DNA of 64,000 nt, taken from NCBI GenBank assembly GCA_020152595.1, contig JAIGNY010002020.1, forward strand, positions 1,185,001 through 1,249,000. Direction: 5' to 3'. This DNA is from Chiridota heheva (lineage: Eukaryota > Echinodermata > Holothuroidea > Apodida > Chiridotidae). Made by a program: the position numbers and the translations under genes. How positions within the stretch are numbered: position 1 is the first letter of the stretch; every line of letters begins with the position of its first letter. Under the pieces are notes generated by a model. That model was not told the origin of the DNA, made no database searches, and saw nothing but the letters and a program-made list of their open reading frames with translations. Shown piece after piece: positions 43,470-64,000 of the stretch.

Positions 43470-45755
43470 CGGATTGAGTGGGCAAACCATGATTGGGTGG
43501 GCAAACCATGATTGGGTGGGCTAAACATGATTAGGTGGGCAAACCATGATTGGATGGGCAAAACATGATTGGTTGGGCTAAACATAATTGGGTGGGCAAA
43601 CCATGATTGGGTGGGCTAAACATGATTGGGTGGGCAAACCATGATTGGGTGGGCAAAACATGATCGGGTGGGCAAACCATGATTGGGTGGGCTAAACATG
43701 ATTGGGTGGGCAAACCATGATTGGGTGGGCTAAACATGATTGGGTGGGCAAAACATGATTGGGTGGGCTAAACATGATTGGGTGGGCAAACCATGATTGG
43801 GTGGGCTAAACATGATTGGGTGGGCAAACCATGATTGGGTGGGCAAAACATGATCATGATTGGTGGGCAAACCATGATTGGGTGGGCTAAACATGATTGG
43901 GTGGGCAAACCATGATTGGGTGGGCTAAACATGATTGGGTGGGCAAAACATGATTGGGTGCATGGGCAAACCATGATTGGGTGGGCTAAACATGATTGGG
44001 TGAGCAAAACATGATTGGGTGGGCAAAACATGATTGGGTGAGCAAACCATGATTGGATGGGCTAAACATGATTGGGTGGGCAAAACATGATTGGGTGGGC
44101 AAAACATGATTGGGTGAGCAAACCATGATTGGGTGAGCAAAACATGATTGGGTGGGAAAAACATGATTGGGTGAACAAAACATGATTGGGTGAGCAAACC
44201 ATGATTGGGTGGGCAAAACATGATTGGGTGGGCAAAACATGAAAACATGATTGGGTGGGCAAAACATGATTGGGTGGGCAAACCATGATTGGGTGGGCAA
44301 AACATGATCGGGTGGGCAAACCATGATTGGATGGGCAAAACATGATTGGTTGGGCTAAACATGATTGGGTGGGCAAACCATGATTGGGTGGGCTAAACAT
44401 GATTGGGTGGGCTAAACATGATTGGGTGGGCAAACCATGATTGGGTGGGCAAAACATGATTGGGTGGGCAAACCATGATTGGGTGGGCTAAACATGATTG
44501 GGTGGGCAAACCATGGTTGGGTGGGCTAAACATGATTGGGTGGGCAAAACATGATTGGGTGGGCTAAACATGATTGGGTGGGCAAACCATGATTGGGTGG
44601 GCTAAACATGATTGGGTGGGCAAACCATGATTGGGTGGGCAAAACATGATCGGGTGGGCAAACCATGATTGGGTGGGCTAAACATGATTGGGTGGGCAAA
44701 CCATGATTGGGTGGGCTAAACATGATTGGGTGGGCAAAACATGATTGGGTGGGCAAACCATGATTGGGTGGGCTAAACATGATTGGGTGGGCAAACCATG
44801 ATTGGGTGGGCAAAACATGATTGGGTGGGCAAACCATGATTGGGTGGGCTAAACATGATTGGGTGGGCAAACCATGATTGGGTGGGCTAAACATGATTGG
44901 GTGGGCAAAACATGATTGGGTGAGCAAAACATGATTGGGTGGGCAAAACATGATTGGGTGGGCAAAACATGATTGGGTGGGCAAACCATGATTGGATGGG
45001 CAAAACATGATTGGGTGGGCAAAACATGATTGGATGGGCAAAACATGATTGGGTGGGCACACCATGATTGGGTGGGCTAAACATGATTGGGTGAGCAAAC
45101 CATGATTGGGTGGGCAAACCATGGTTGGGTGGGCAAACCATGATTGGATGGGCTAAACATGATTGGGTGGGCAAAACATGATTGGGTGGGCAAAACATGA
45201 TTGGGTGAGCAAACCATGATTGGGTGAGCAAAACATGATTGGGTGGGAAAAACATGATTGGGTGAACAAAACATGATTGGGTGAGCAAACCATGATTGGG
45301 TGGGCTAAACATGATTGGATGGGCTAAACATGATTGGGTGGGCAAAACATGATTGGGTGGGCAAAACATGATTGGGTGAGCAAACCATGATTGGATGGGC
45401 TAAACATGATTGGGTGGGCAAAACATGATTGGGTGGGCAAAACATGATTGGGTGAGCAAACCATGATTGGGTGAGCAAAACATGATTGGGTGGGAAAAAC
45501 ATGATTGGGTGAACAAAACATGATTGGGTGAGCAAACCATGATTGGGTGGGCAAAACATGATTGGGTGGGCAAAACATGATTGGGTGGGCAAAACATGAT
45601 TGGGTGGGCAAAACATTGGGTGGGCAAACCATGATTGGATGGGCAAAACATGATTGGGTGGGCAAAACATGATTGGGTGGGCAAAACATGATTGGGTGGG
45701 CAAACCATGATTAGATGGGCAAAACATGATTGGGTGGGCAAAACATGAACACATA
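43470..45755. repeat. 19-bp satellite array (GATTGGGTGGGCAAACCAT), 2.3 kb
   Basis: About 120 tandem units of GATTGGGTGGG(C)(A/T)AA(A/C)CAT, with three main variants (GCAAACCAT, GCAAAACAT, GCTAAACAT). A marked run (GGGAAAAACAT then GAACAAAACAT) appears three times, near 44,150, 45,240 and 45,490, showing block duplication. Minus-strand frames reading CFAHPIMFCPPNHV in 19-codon cycles are artefacts. The array sits between the two converging genes. Confidence 0.97.
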
Positions 45756-46640
45756 ATTGTAAATTGACATATATTTCAAGCATATCTGTATTCTCTATTA
45801 CAAAAGAAGCAATGATTAATAAATCTTTGTGGGCGAGTGCTCCTGTGGTATTGAGCCGCCTATGATTCTCAATGCAAGCTTTCATCACACTTTTTAGGAT
45901 TTTCTTAAAGGGGATCTTCCTTTTAGTCTAAGAGTTAGAATATTTTAAAAAGTGCAAGAAGGAAAGGATTCAACCTAAATGCACTGAGATATTAATTCAC
46001 CATCATTCCCCACATGTTGGAGACAGGCGGCGGAAGATGTTTGAATCTGGGGGGCACAGGATCAGAAGGGCACTTTCCAACTCCTATTTTCAAAGAATGT
46101 AGCACAGCAGTAGGCCCTATATCATTGTAGGCTCAATTCTTCCCCTTCCCTTCCCCTTCCCACCCAACCCATCGAAAAATTTCTCAACTTTTTATCGGTG
46201 CGAAAATTACTGCGAACACATCTTCCTTATTCTAAAGATTAAAAAATTAAAGATAATTTGGTCCAAAATTTGGTAAAATAGTACAATTTTATATTAAAAT
46301 CTACAAACATTGGAAAATGAATAGATTGTATCCTAATGCTTTAGGGCTTGAAATTGGAAGGATTTAGACTTTTCCAATTGTTTAAGTTATGAATCGGAAT
46401 GTATATTAAATGCCTAAAATGATATGAAAATTAATATAAATTATATTAGTATAAATAAGACAAGATGGCCCAAATTCACACCCTGTCCTCAAGGAGTCCG
46501 TGGCAAGGTCCCCATTGTATGTCTTTTTCCTTAACCCAAATTAATGGCACTCCACAAGTGAAATTTGGGATATTTTGCCTGATGTTTGTCTTTCTTCAAT
46601 CTGTCAATAAAACAATCAATTATAACTTAGGGGACCTAAA
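45756..46640. other. Intergenic sequence, no gene seen
   Basis: AT-rich with a CCCTTCCC run near 46,140. No gene or transposon motif was recognised. Confidence 0.45.
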
Positions 46641-46649
46641 CATATATTA

Positions 46650-47165
46650 ACCCTTTTTGGTTCCGAAGCCATAGCGTCAGGAACCTATGCGGTCATGATG
46701 ACATATGTGTGTGTGCATGTGACGACCAGATCGTAAACACAATATCTCAAGAATGGTAAGCTGGATTCATGTCATATATGGTACAAAGATAGCCCATGGT
46801 CTGCAGATGTGCCCTATTGTTTTTGAGTGGTGATGTCATGCATATTTATGACTAGGCAGGGTTTGTTATATAAATCTTGCAATGCTCCTATTTTTATAAT
46901 CGCATGTTTGTTTTGTTTTATATTTGGAATAGTTATGAATTTAGCTAGTGTGCACGTGTTTATGGTATTAAAACATTGAATTTCATCAATATCGGTAGTG
47001 GGCGGGGCTTAATATGATTTTACTAAAAAGAGCTTGTAAACACGATATCCTAAGAATGATACTGTGATTCACGTCATGTGTGATACACAGATAGCAGATG
47101 TGTCTGCAGATGTGCGCTATTGTTTGTGATGGTCATGCATATTAATGAGTGGATGGAGCTTAATA
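46650..47165. repeat. Two diverged copies of an interspersed repeat, about 135 bp
   Basis: The blocks at about 46,730-46,865 and 47,033-47,155 share GTAAACAC(A/G)ATATC, AAGAATG, GTCTGCAGATGTGC.CTATTG and TCATGCATATT(A/T)ATGA. They lie about 300 bp apart in direct orientation. The first is preceded by GGTTCCGAAGCCATAGCGTC. Confidence 0.7.
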
Positions 47166-47639
47166 CAACCGTATGTCCGTTCTGCGTCATGCTCATTACG
47201 CCCAATCCTCGCTACAAATTTTCACCTGCAAGAACCTCCACTTTGGCGGGTATGACTTTTAGACTGCTGGAATCAATTCAGAAACCTACCACAGATAGTC
47301 AAGTGATTTTACACATCAGTAATTACACTCCCAATCATCTATATGAACACAATGGAACTTACTGTGAAGAGCCAGGGATTGTGGATTTGATTACTGCAGG
47401 GCCAAATCATGCGTGTAATGTGGGGCTGAAGTTTCATTTGTACTTTTAAAAGGATGTTTTCATCAGTGAGATATAAACACTGAGATTGGATGCATTAGAC
47501 TGAAAATTTATAGCCAGAGTTATTCATCCTGCTAGTCATGATAATATTGTGGGATTACGTTCTTTTAATAAGTAACCTCGAGCGTCTCAGGATTTAATCT
47601 GTCAACTTTAGAGGAAAGTAAGTTGAGAGGTTATATGAT

Positions 47640-47895
47640 ACAGGTATTCAAGGTTTGGATAATTGTGGACTTGTGCAAATTTTTTAAGCTTCAAGCAAGC
47701 ACTACCAGAGGACATAAGATTAAAATTTACAAAGAGCACACATGCTTGGACATATGTAAACACTTCTTCAGCCAGCAAGTTGTTAATAATGGGAATGCTC
47801 TACCTGATAAGGTTGTGGAAGCAAAATCTCTGATGAAGTTTAAAACGAAAAGCAACTCTTACAGCGCCAGCAATGATCTTAATGGTATAGCATAA
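47640..47895 (+). mobile_element. LINE reverse-transcriptase C-terminal fragment
   Basis: The plus strand encodes TTRGHKIKIYKEHTCLDICK and HFFSQQVVNNGNALPDKVVE followed by AKSLMKFK. This matches the tail of CR1/Rex1-like ORF2 proteins (R-G-H..K, F-F-x-x-R-V-x-x-x-W-N-x-L-P, S-x-x-x-F-K). The usual Trp is Gly here, and the fragment is 5' truncated, so it is dead. Confidence 0.8.
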
Positions 47896-47899
47896 CATA

Positions 47900-50230
47900 G
47901 CAAGGTTTAACGTCCTAAAAGCATCCAGTGCTGGACATTGAAATGGGCTGGAAGGCTTCCTTGGCAGCAGAAATGAGTGGATGTGGCTGTCCTGGTAAAT
48001 CCTGGTAATCATAGGTGGGATTTGGGGGAAGCAAGAGGGCACTGTTCCCTCACTTTTTCCAAATTTTAATGAGATTCTATCATTTTCCCCTCACATTTGA
48101 CCGCCCATGACTAAATACGTGCTGTTTCATGTAAATATAAGCATTTTCATAAGCATATTTACTAAGCATGAGACAGAAGACATCCCCACAGTGGTGCATA
48201 CAATGGGGTAACTTCCATGAACGAATACCCCCCAATATTTTGAGGGGAACCAAAATATTTTCCACCCCCAAATGCATGATTCAAATAAAATCAACAAGGA
48301 AAAACAGTGTTTGAAGTTGATATCGAACATTTCTAATCGTACCTGGCCACTCTGAAAAGTGTTGAATACCCTAATGAAAAATAAGGATAGCTATGCCCCC
48401 GAGGAGAAGGGGAAACCTTTTCTCCAGTGAATTTCATACGAATATTATAATGATAATAAGCTAATTATTAACTAATACCATAAAACTCAGGTGATGTGAG
48501 TGTATTACTTTAAATGGGCACTAGACCGAAAGTGAGAGCACAATTTTTTAGAGACTAAAATAATCAGGACATTTTTTTGCCCCCGTGGAGAACTACAAAA
48601 CTTCTCTAACATCAATGTATATACCAAGCAGTTACCTAGGATTCATAAACATTAAGATTTTATGACATAAAGAGGTAAAGCACGTCAATGAATATTTGAA
48701 AAGTTACCTAAAAGACGCCCTCATTTTCCAGTATAGTCCTCCTTTACTGTATGAAGTAGTACGGCAAGTTGGAAAAAAAGTAGTCAAATTGTAATCAAGA
48801 CAAATTGTGAAAGGAAAGAGATCACCCAATGGCAGAAGCTCTTGGGAGGTCAAGTGTCCTAAATTGCACAACACCACGTCCTTCCCGTCAGTTTCACAAA
48901 ACTCCTATACCTATGCACAATGTTACGTGGTCCAAATGCCATCAGAAAATGATTTTGGTAATTTCTTTTGATTCTCTATCAACACTTTTGAGGAAAGTCC
49001 ATTAACTTAAAAAAAAACACAATTTTTGCTGCCAAATAAGTTTCTTACAACCAAACAAATCTCCAGAAACCCAAAAGTCCAATTATCTGTCAAAGTCAAA
49101 AAATATATTTTCGTGGCCAAAGGAGTATGAACAGCCAAATTGAGACAATTTTGTTTTATCACTTCAAGCCAAATAACATTTTTTCCTGCCAAACAAGTCT
49201 TAAAAAGCTTTTTTACTTGGCTTTTTATTGGCTTATTTGGCTATACTGATATTAAAACAAACTGAAAGTATATAATGGGATGTCTCCTACTCCCTCTTAA
49301 AGTATTTTTGGCTTCCCCCCGTCCCCTCGCCCCCTCTGCGTTTCGCAAACACGAATTTTTAATAAATTTCTGGCGATAATTGCACACGTTTTTGTGTAAC
49401 ACTTTGCCCCCTCTGGATGTTCAAGCTGGATAAGCTACTAATCCCTCTACCCAACCCTGAGCGATTTTTTCATGTCTGCTGAAATTATTGAATTGTCGGT
49501 ATGGTTTACAGCAATGATTTAGTTGTACTGTGACTTGTCAGCCATCAAATAGCGCCCTATACAAATTTCCTTTAAATAAAGCCGACATCTTAGTTACAAA
49601 ATCAAGGACACCGGGTTTGCTCTTTATATACTCCCAATTTCAACTTATTTCCTCTCCAAAAATGCACATGGTTACCGTATTTTAGTCGTGAAATAAGTGC
49701 CTGCAAGTGTTCACAATATCTATAATACTGTTGTACTGCTTCTGAGTAGCTAAGCTTTCAAAGCGGTATTGTTGGTATCATGTATTACAAAAACACGCCA
49801 TCACGCAAAGGTTCCTGATGCTGATTGCATCAAAACCAATAAAAAGCATACTATTTAAGCAAAATAAAGTATTCAAAGTTGTTACTTGCCCCAGAAAGCG
49901 TTACAATTTTAATCACTTGAGAGTCAAATAAAAGGCTTATACTTTCATTTTCTAAAACCAAATATATAGATTATTTAAAATTCCTGTTTGGTGATATCCG
50001 TGGAAAAAAACCTCCAGAAGCCTGACCATTTTTATCATCCTAGAGCAAAATAATTGCAATTTTACAGAGTCCTGAACTTAATATTTTTTGTTGAATTTCT
50101 TTCTACCCATTTCTTTGGGGGGTGGAGGAGTGGGGGGGAGGGGGGAATGATACTTTTGCCTCCAGTTTTTCATGTAAAAGAAGGAAATACAAAATATCTG
50201 CAGTACTTAAATTATATATTTTTTAAGACT
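47900..50230. other. Intergenic sequence, no gene seen
   Basis: AT-rich with several C- or G-rich short tracts (49,310-49,340; 50,118-50,148). No coding similarity, RNA gene or clear transposon end was recognised. Confidence 0.45.
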
Positions 50231-50234
50231 GAAG

Positions 50235-50864
50235 TCTCTTTTTCTTTTTATTAAAAGAATTTCTTAAAACAACTGGAAGGTATTAAGAGAATCATAATTA
50301 CAATTTAGCCATGTTGTATACACAGTTTTCATTTCACATAATGCATGTTGGTAGCAAATCAAAAGAATATTAACCTCAGCTCTCTTAATAATATTTTTGT
50401 AAAATGAAAGTGCCTTACAAGATACAAAGTACCACAACCAGACCATGGCACATGTGATGAGCTAAAAGTGCTCGTGCAGATATTCAAGCATAAAAAAACT
50501 TGAATCAGTGTTATGACAATGTGCAGCTGATGTTCTGTACTGATTGTTAGATGGTGCATACTCAAAAAAGCAGTGACTGATGTCAATGTGCACGGAAGAG
50601 ATCCAACCATTTTACCCCCATGATCCAACTAACTGATCCAAAATGCTCACAAGACGATAGTGCCACAAACTTCTAATGTGAACCTATGCTCTTGTAAGAA
50701 CTGCTTTAAGCAAAGCAAGTTACATCACTAATGTTTCCATTATAGTATAATGCACAGGAGTTACTACAGAATGTTCTTGTCTTCATCATCCAATATTTTG
50801 TGTCTCTCCATTGAAAAGTCCAACTTGAGATGTATAGGAATACAGGTTGGTGTAAATGCCATAT
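50235..50864 (-). terminator. SMARCB1: SMARCB1 3' UTR with probable polyadenylation signal
   Basis: About 630 nt follow the stop codon on the minus strand. The complement of TTTATTA at about 50,248-50,254 gives an AATAAA, the first good signal downstream. The 3' UTR extent is inferred. Confidence 0.5.
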
Positions 50865-60263
<9,399 letters not shown>

Positions 60264-62315
60264 CTGAAAATTTTGAGTAATGAACATGAACACAAGAAAT
60301 TAATAATCAAAAATCTAAACAACACTGAAAATATCAAATCAATTAAAATTAAAGACATCATTTACCTGAAAAGGAGGAAACATACAAATCTAGCTTAGAA
60401 CTGTATTAAATCACTCAATTAAATGTTTAATAATTAATTTTATAACTAAATTCTTACAAAATAAAATAAAGACTTATAGGACACAATCAAAATGGCAAAC
60501 ATAGGGGTCCTTGTTGTTAGGCAGGCTCAATGGGAGAACAGTAAAATCCTAGTACAGTGGTACAATTTTAGCAACATGGGTACTTTTAATCCTTCATCAA
60601 AATAATTAAAAATATTAAAATATTTTGATGATTTTATCATTAATTTTTGTATATATATTATTATAACTGAAAATATTCTTGTTCAATTTTTGTGTTAAAA
60701 ATTAACGTTAAGTCCAAGATTTAAAAAATAATAAACTAAGAAACGCATAGGTGTAGTAGGCGTAAACTTACTTCATCAAACTTATAAGCCTGACATGATA
60801 TAAATGGACTTCTTCTTCTTTCAATATTGTACAGACCGCTGCTACTAGCTAATGTAAATCGTATAGTGTGCATGGAGGGTGTAAGGATATCTAACATTAG
60901 TACTCCCCATAGTACCAACCTACTGATGCCAGCTGCATTTGATTGCTGTCATTTATTGCTGGCTGGCCGTACAAGGTACAACAAAGTCCTATACCCTGCT
61001 GTGCTGTTTGAAACACGTAACATACAGTGCAGACTACAGCAGAACAATTAACCTAAAAATTTGTAAACCTGAAGATTTTCATAAAAAGCCTGGAGATTTA
61101 AAAAAAAACCTGGAATTTTACAATTTGTTCAATGGTTACATTTAAACAAATCTCAAATGATAACATTTCAACAAGTTATGTTCAAAATATTAATTTTATT
61201 CTTTCAAGACCGTAGTTCCTTTATAAGAAATGGAAGATGTTCAGCAATTTTATTAATACCTTGTGGGCATACAGGTACTGGCCTTATGGGCCTTGAAGTT
61301 TTAATTAATTTAAGATTAAAATGGAATCGAACTATAGAACTTTAGACTGTTAGCAAGTGAGGAAAATTAAAATTACCATAAGATTTGACGTTTTGACCTT
61401 GAGATGATACCAGAAAGCGTGAGTCTCACGGTAGAAACCGTGAGTGTCATGCTGGAACTGTGAGAGTTGAAACAACACTGTACACAGTCTGAGTCCTGGG
61501 ATTGTGCATATTATTACCATAGGCACTGGGCCAGGCTGGAGAGTTTGCTTTACGCGCGCAAGATTTGGCCCGTGCAGCTTGCTCCGCGGTTTAGCACCTG
61601 GCCTGTGCACAACTTGCTGGCCACAGATCTGGCCCGCGCACAACTCGCTGGCCATAAATCTGGCCACGCATGTGAAGCAAATTGGCTCAACTAAACGCAA
61701 AGCCCGCATGGTTATGCAAGACCTGACAGACATTCAACCACGCAGATTTCTGTGAAATTTAGCCATTCTGGGAAGAGTATCAGCTAGAAATCACAGGTCA
61801 CTTGCCTGCGCAAAATGAAAATATTTCAGTCTGGGCACTGGGCAGACTAGTAGACACAATCGCTAATACATAACCTCTTCTACAGTACAGTGGTCACAAA
61901 AGAGCATAAAAATTAACACTGACACCCTTAGCTTTTGCATAATGTAACCATACAGACATACAGCTGAACAACTTTTTTCTACTTATGTTTTGGTAGATTT
62001 CCCGAATTCCTTGTGAAAAAGGATGAAAATTGACAATTTTCTGGAAGAAATTCAGTGTCTTTTGCACAGGACATTAGCGTTGTAACTAATGTTGCAAACA
62101 CACGTGTATACCTTGAAAAAGGAGAAGCCAAAATGGGCGCAGATACAACAAAAAATCACACTGCCTGTTCATTACAAGACGCGACAATTGCATTGTTGTG
62201 CACTATTATAATTATTCAAATTTAACTACCTCAATGCCTTTGCTCTTTTGTTAATATTAATAGTACATACAAACATACAGACTAAGGTTTTTACTATGTC
62301 TGGGCGTCTTTGATT
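60264..62315. other. SMARCB1 intron 1 or upstream DNA, no exon seen
   Basis: The first SMARCB1 exon (expected KFQLxxDGExYMIGSE-like) was looked for on the minus strand and not found. A good donor at about 60,773 follows an open stretch (QAYKFDE) that does not resemble it. 61,540-61,680 is GC-richer, with three diverged copies of a CTGGCC(C/A)(C/G)(C/G)GCACAACT-like block of about 32 bp. Confidence 0.45.
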
Positions 62316-62324
62316 TTTTTGTGG

Positions 62325-62440
62325 GTGTTAGTTTGTTTGTTTGTTTGATGAGAGTTTAACGGCACCACAACAGCAAGGGTCAAATTGTGCCTGAGAGATT
62401 AGATCATTCCAGAGGTAGGAAGGAGAGTAAACAGGGGGAG
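62325..62440 (+). repeat. SINE family B body fragment (+)
   Basis: Shares GAGAGTTTAACGGCACCAC, GGGTCAAATTGTGCCTGAGA and CCAGAGGTAGGAAGG with the complement of the 20.7-21.0-kb copy. Confidence 0.75.
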
Positions 62441-62724
62441 ATTGAGAGAAACATGAGAACTAAAAGCCAGAAAGCTGGGATCGAGAGAGGTGTATGGGTG
62501 GAAATAATAATGCAGAGAGAGAGGGGGTGGGGAAGGAGGACTAAATATGGTTGTAGAGGAAAACATGATGAAGGAAGGAGATAATTTTGTCCGGGATTTT
62601 TTTTGGGGAAGAGCTCGACTACTGAGTTGTGGGCAGTGAGGGAAGCTGTGGAAAAGTTGTACAGGGAACAAACAAGAAGAATGTGATAGACTGGGGAGGG
62701 GGTGCAATGGCAATGTTGCAAGGG

Positions 62725-63160
62725 TTGTTGCCAGTAAGGAGGTGGGAGCCAGTAAGGAGGTGGGAGCCAGTAAGGAGGTGGGAGCCAGTAAGGAGGTGGG
62801 AGCCAGTAAGGAGGTAGGAGCCAGTAAGGAGGTGGGAGTGAGTGAGGTGGGTATGACCTATTCTAAGGAGGTGGGAGCCAGTAATGTGGTTGGGGCTTTT
62901 AGGAGGTGGGAGCCAGTGAGGTAACCCAGTAAGGAGGTGGGAGCCAGTAAGGAGGTGGGAGCCAGTAAGGAGGTGGGAGCCATCTTGATAGCCAGTAAAT
63001 TTGGGAGCCAGTAAGTCAACATAAGGTGGGAGCCACAAACATAGGATGCCAGTATGAGGAGGTGGGTGCCAGTAGGAGGTATGCTCAAGGTGTTCAGGAG
63101 GTGGGAGCCAGTAAGGAGGTAGGAGCCAGTAAGGAGGTGGGAGTGAGTGAGGTGGGTATG
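62725..63160. repeat. 18-bp minisatellite (AGGAGGTGGGAGCCAGTA)
   Basis: About 20 units, regular at 62,730-62,835 and broken up afterwards by deletions and point changes. G-rich (repeated GGAGGTGGGAG), so the plus strand could form G-quadruplexes. The VGASKE/LLTGSH peptide repeats on the two strands are artefacts. Confidence 0.95.
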
Positions 63161-63810
63161 ACAAATTTATGTCAATTATTTTCTTTATAGGGTTCTTCTT
63201 CTTTATCGCTTGGAAAACATAGGATGCACACTGGTGCGTTCTGCTCAAGGTGTACAGGCGATGCAGATACGTGCCTATCACAAGCGTCAATATTATTGTC
63301 AGCTTACGTGCCTATCACAGAAAATCTGTCAAAACTATATTTGAACAAAAAATGATTATCCTTTTTAGGAAAGCAATTGAGTTATTATGTTACAAGGTGT
63401 AAAATCAATTCAAGTTTCCGTGTGGTAATTTTCAATTTCAATTTCAATTTAAAATATGGACGTCTTCATAGCGAAATCAAGTAACCAAGAATACCTGGAC
63501 AATTTTTTTTGAAAACACACATTGAAACCCATTGACTTGGCTTAAGTTAAGGGTGTAAAATTTGTATGTATGTAAATTGTAATCACTCATACTCTAAATC
63601 AAGACTCATACTCAGAGTGAATGAATTGGAGTATGAAGATTCACACTATGGGCAGACTACTGACCAGAAAACTTGAGCTTGAACTTGAAGTTAAAGGTCA
63701 AAAATACAAAAAAGTATTTCACCTGCATAAAATGATAAATACAAACTCTTGTTTCACCAGCACTGGGATAGTGTTAACTTGGGTAAAACAGACACACAGA
63801 ATCAATGAAA

Positions 63811-63928
63811 ATTGGCTAGGCCTAACGTTAGGCTTTATTTCATAGTATGACTTAACATAATGTAACTCTGAACTCACAGTTAGGCACTAAAATAAAGGTT
63901 AAACGACTGTCGTTAGGCCTAGCCAAAT
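63811..63928. repeat. Inverted repeat (ATTGGCTAGGCCTAACG arms)
   Basis: ATTGGCTAGGCCTAACG at 63,811-63,827 is repeated in reverse complement at 63,911-63,928 with one extra base. The TAGGCCTAACG word recurs near 6,540-6,620 and at 63,940-63,970, so it may be the end of a small mobile element family. Confidence 0.6.
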
Positions 63929-64000
63929 TTCAAAACTTTTGATCATTAGGCCTAGGCTAGGCATAATTAAGGCCCAGACTGGCATGTGAGATAATGCATT

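Noticed and set aside
43531-45888. Many minus-strand frames reading HPIMFCPPNHV-type repeats, with regular Cys and His that might suggest metal binding
   Set aside because: They come from the 19-bp satellite; the Cys/His spacing is imposed by the unit and appears in every frame.
60736-60918. Possible SMARCB1 first exon ending at a good donor near 60,773
   Set aside because: The encoded ISCQAYKFDE end does not resemble the conserved N-terminal sequence, and there is a second donor-like choice nearby; the match is to the splice motif only.
61350-61755. Overlapping 127- and 83-codon frames in a GC-richer patch
   Set aside because: They lie on opposite strands of a stretch with three diverged copies of a 32-bp block; no domain or splice context supports coding.
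62619-63290. 223-codon minus-strand frame near the expected SMARCB1 first exon
   Set aside because: Mostly an 18-bp repeat translated as LLTGSH; no similarity to the SMARCB1 N terminus.

Overview
This is eukaryotic nuclear DNA. It is AT-rich, with long GT-AG introns, many tandem arrays and decayed LINE, SINE and hAT-type elements. Gene content and repeat style suggest a marine invertebrate, plausibly a deuterostome such as an echinoderm or hemichordate; I cannot name the species. No bacterial, organellar or viral gene clusters, CRISPR arrays or functional tRNA/rRNA genes were seen.

Layout. 1-9.9 kb is intergenic and full of transposon remnants: at least three reverse-transcriptase LINE fragments on the minus strand, a TIR element of about 400 bp, SINE copies and a 15-bp minisatellite. 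9,976-41,850 (+) holds a complete 17-exon ACAD10 orthologue, encoding about 1,061 residues: mitochondrial presequence, HAD-like domain, APH-like kinase domain and acyl-CoA dehydrogenase domain. 42.2-50.2 kb separates two converging genes and contains a 2.3-kb array of a 19-bp satellite. 50,865-60,263 (-) holds SMARCB1 (SNF5/INI1/BAF47), the core SWI/SNF chromatin-remodelling subunit. All of it is present except the first coding exon, which probably lies beyond 64,000. 60.3-64 kb is intergenic or SMARCB1 intron 1, with an 18-bp array and a SINE fragment.

Three points stand out. (1) SMARCB1 exon 2 is present twice in tandem (59,936-60,047 and 60,149-60,263). Both copies are intact, under evident purifying selection, in the same phase, and separated by only 101 nt, so splicing must be mutually exclusive to keep the frame. 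(2) ACAD10 intron 13 is almost entirely a 45-bp minisatellite of about 38 copies that starts at the exon 13/intron boundary. Each unit repeats the exon end plus the 5' splice site, giving dozens of decoy donors behind the real one. (3) Intron 16 of ACAD10 carries an antisense THAP zinc-finger first exon behind a promoter-like cluster (E-box, CRE, YY1-like).

Two one-base frame errors in ACAD10 (exon 5, a G run; exon 15, an A run) both sit in homopolymers. Fixing them restores a protein of almost exactly the human length, so they are more likely assembly errors than decay. The two genes have unrelated jobs (mitochondrial acyl-CoA metabolism and nuclear chromatin remodelling); nothing here suggests they work together.
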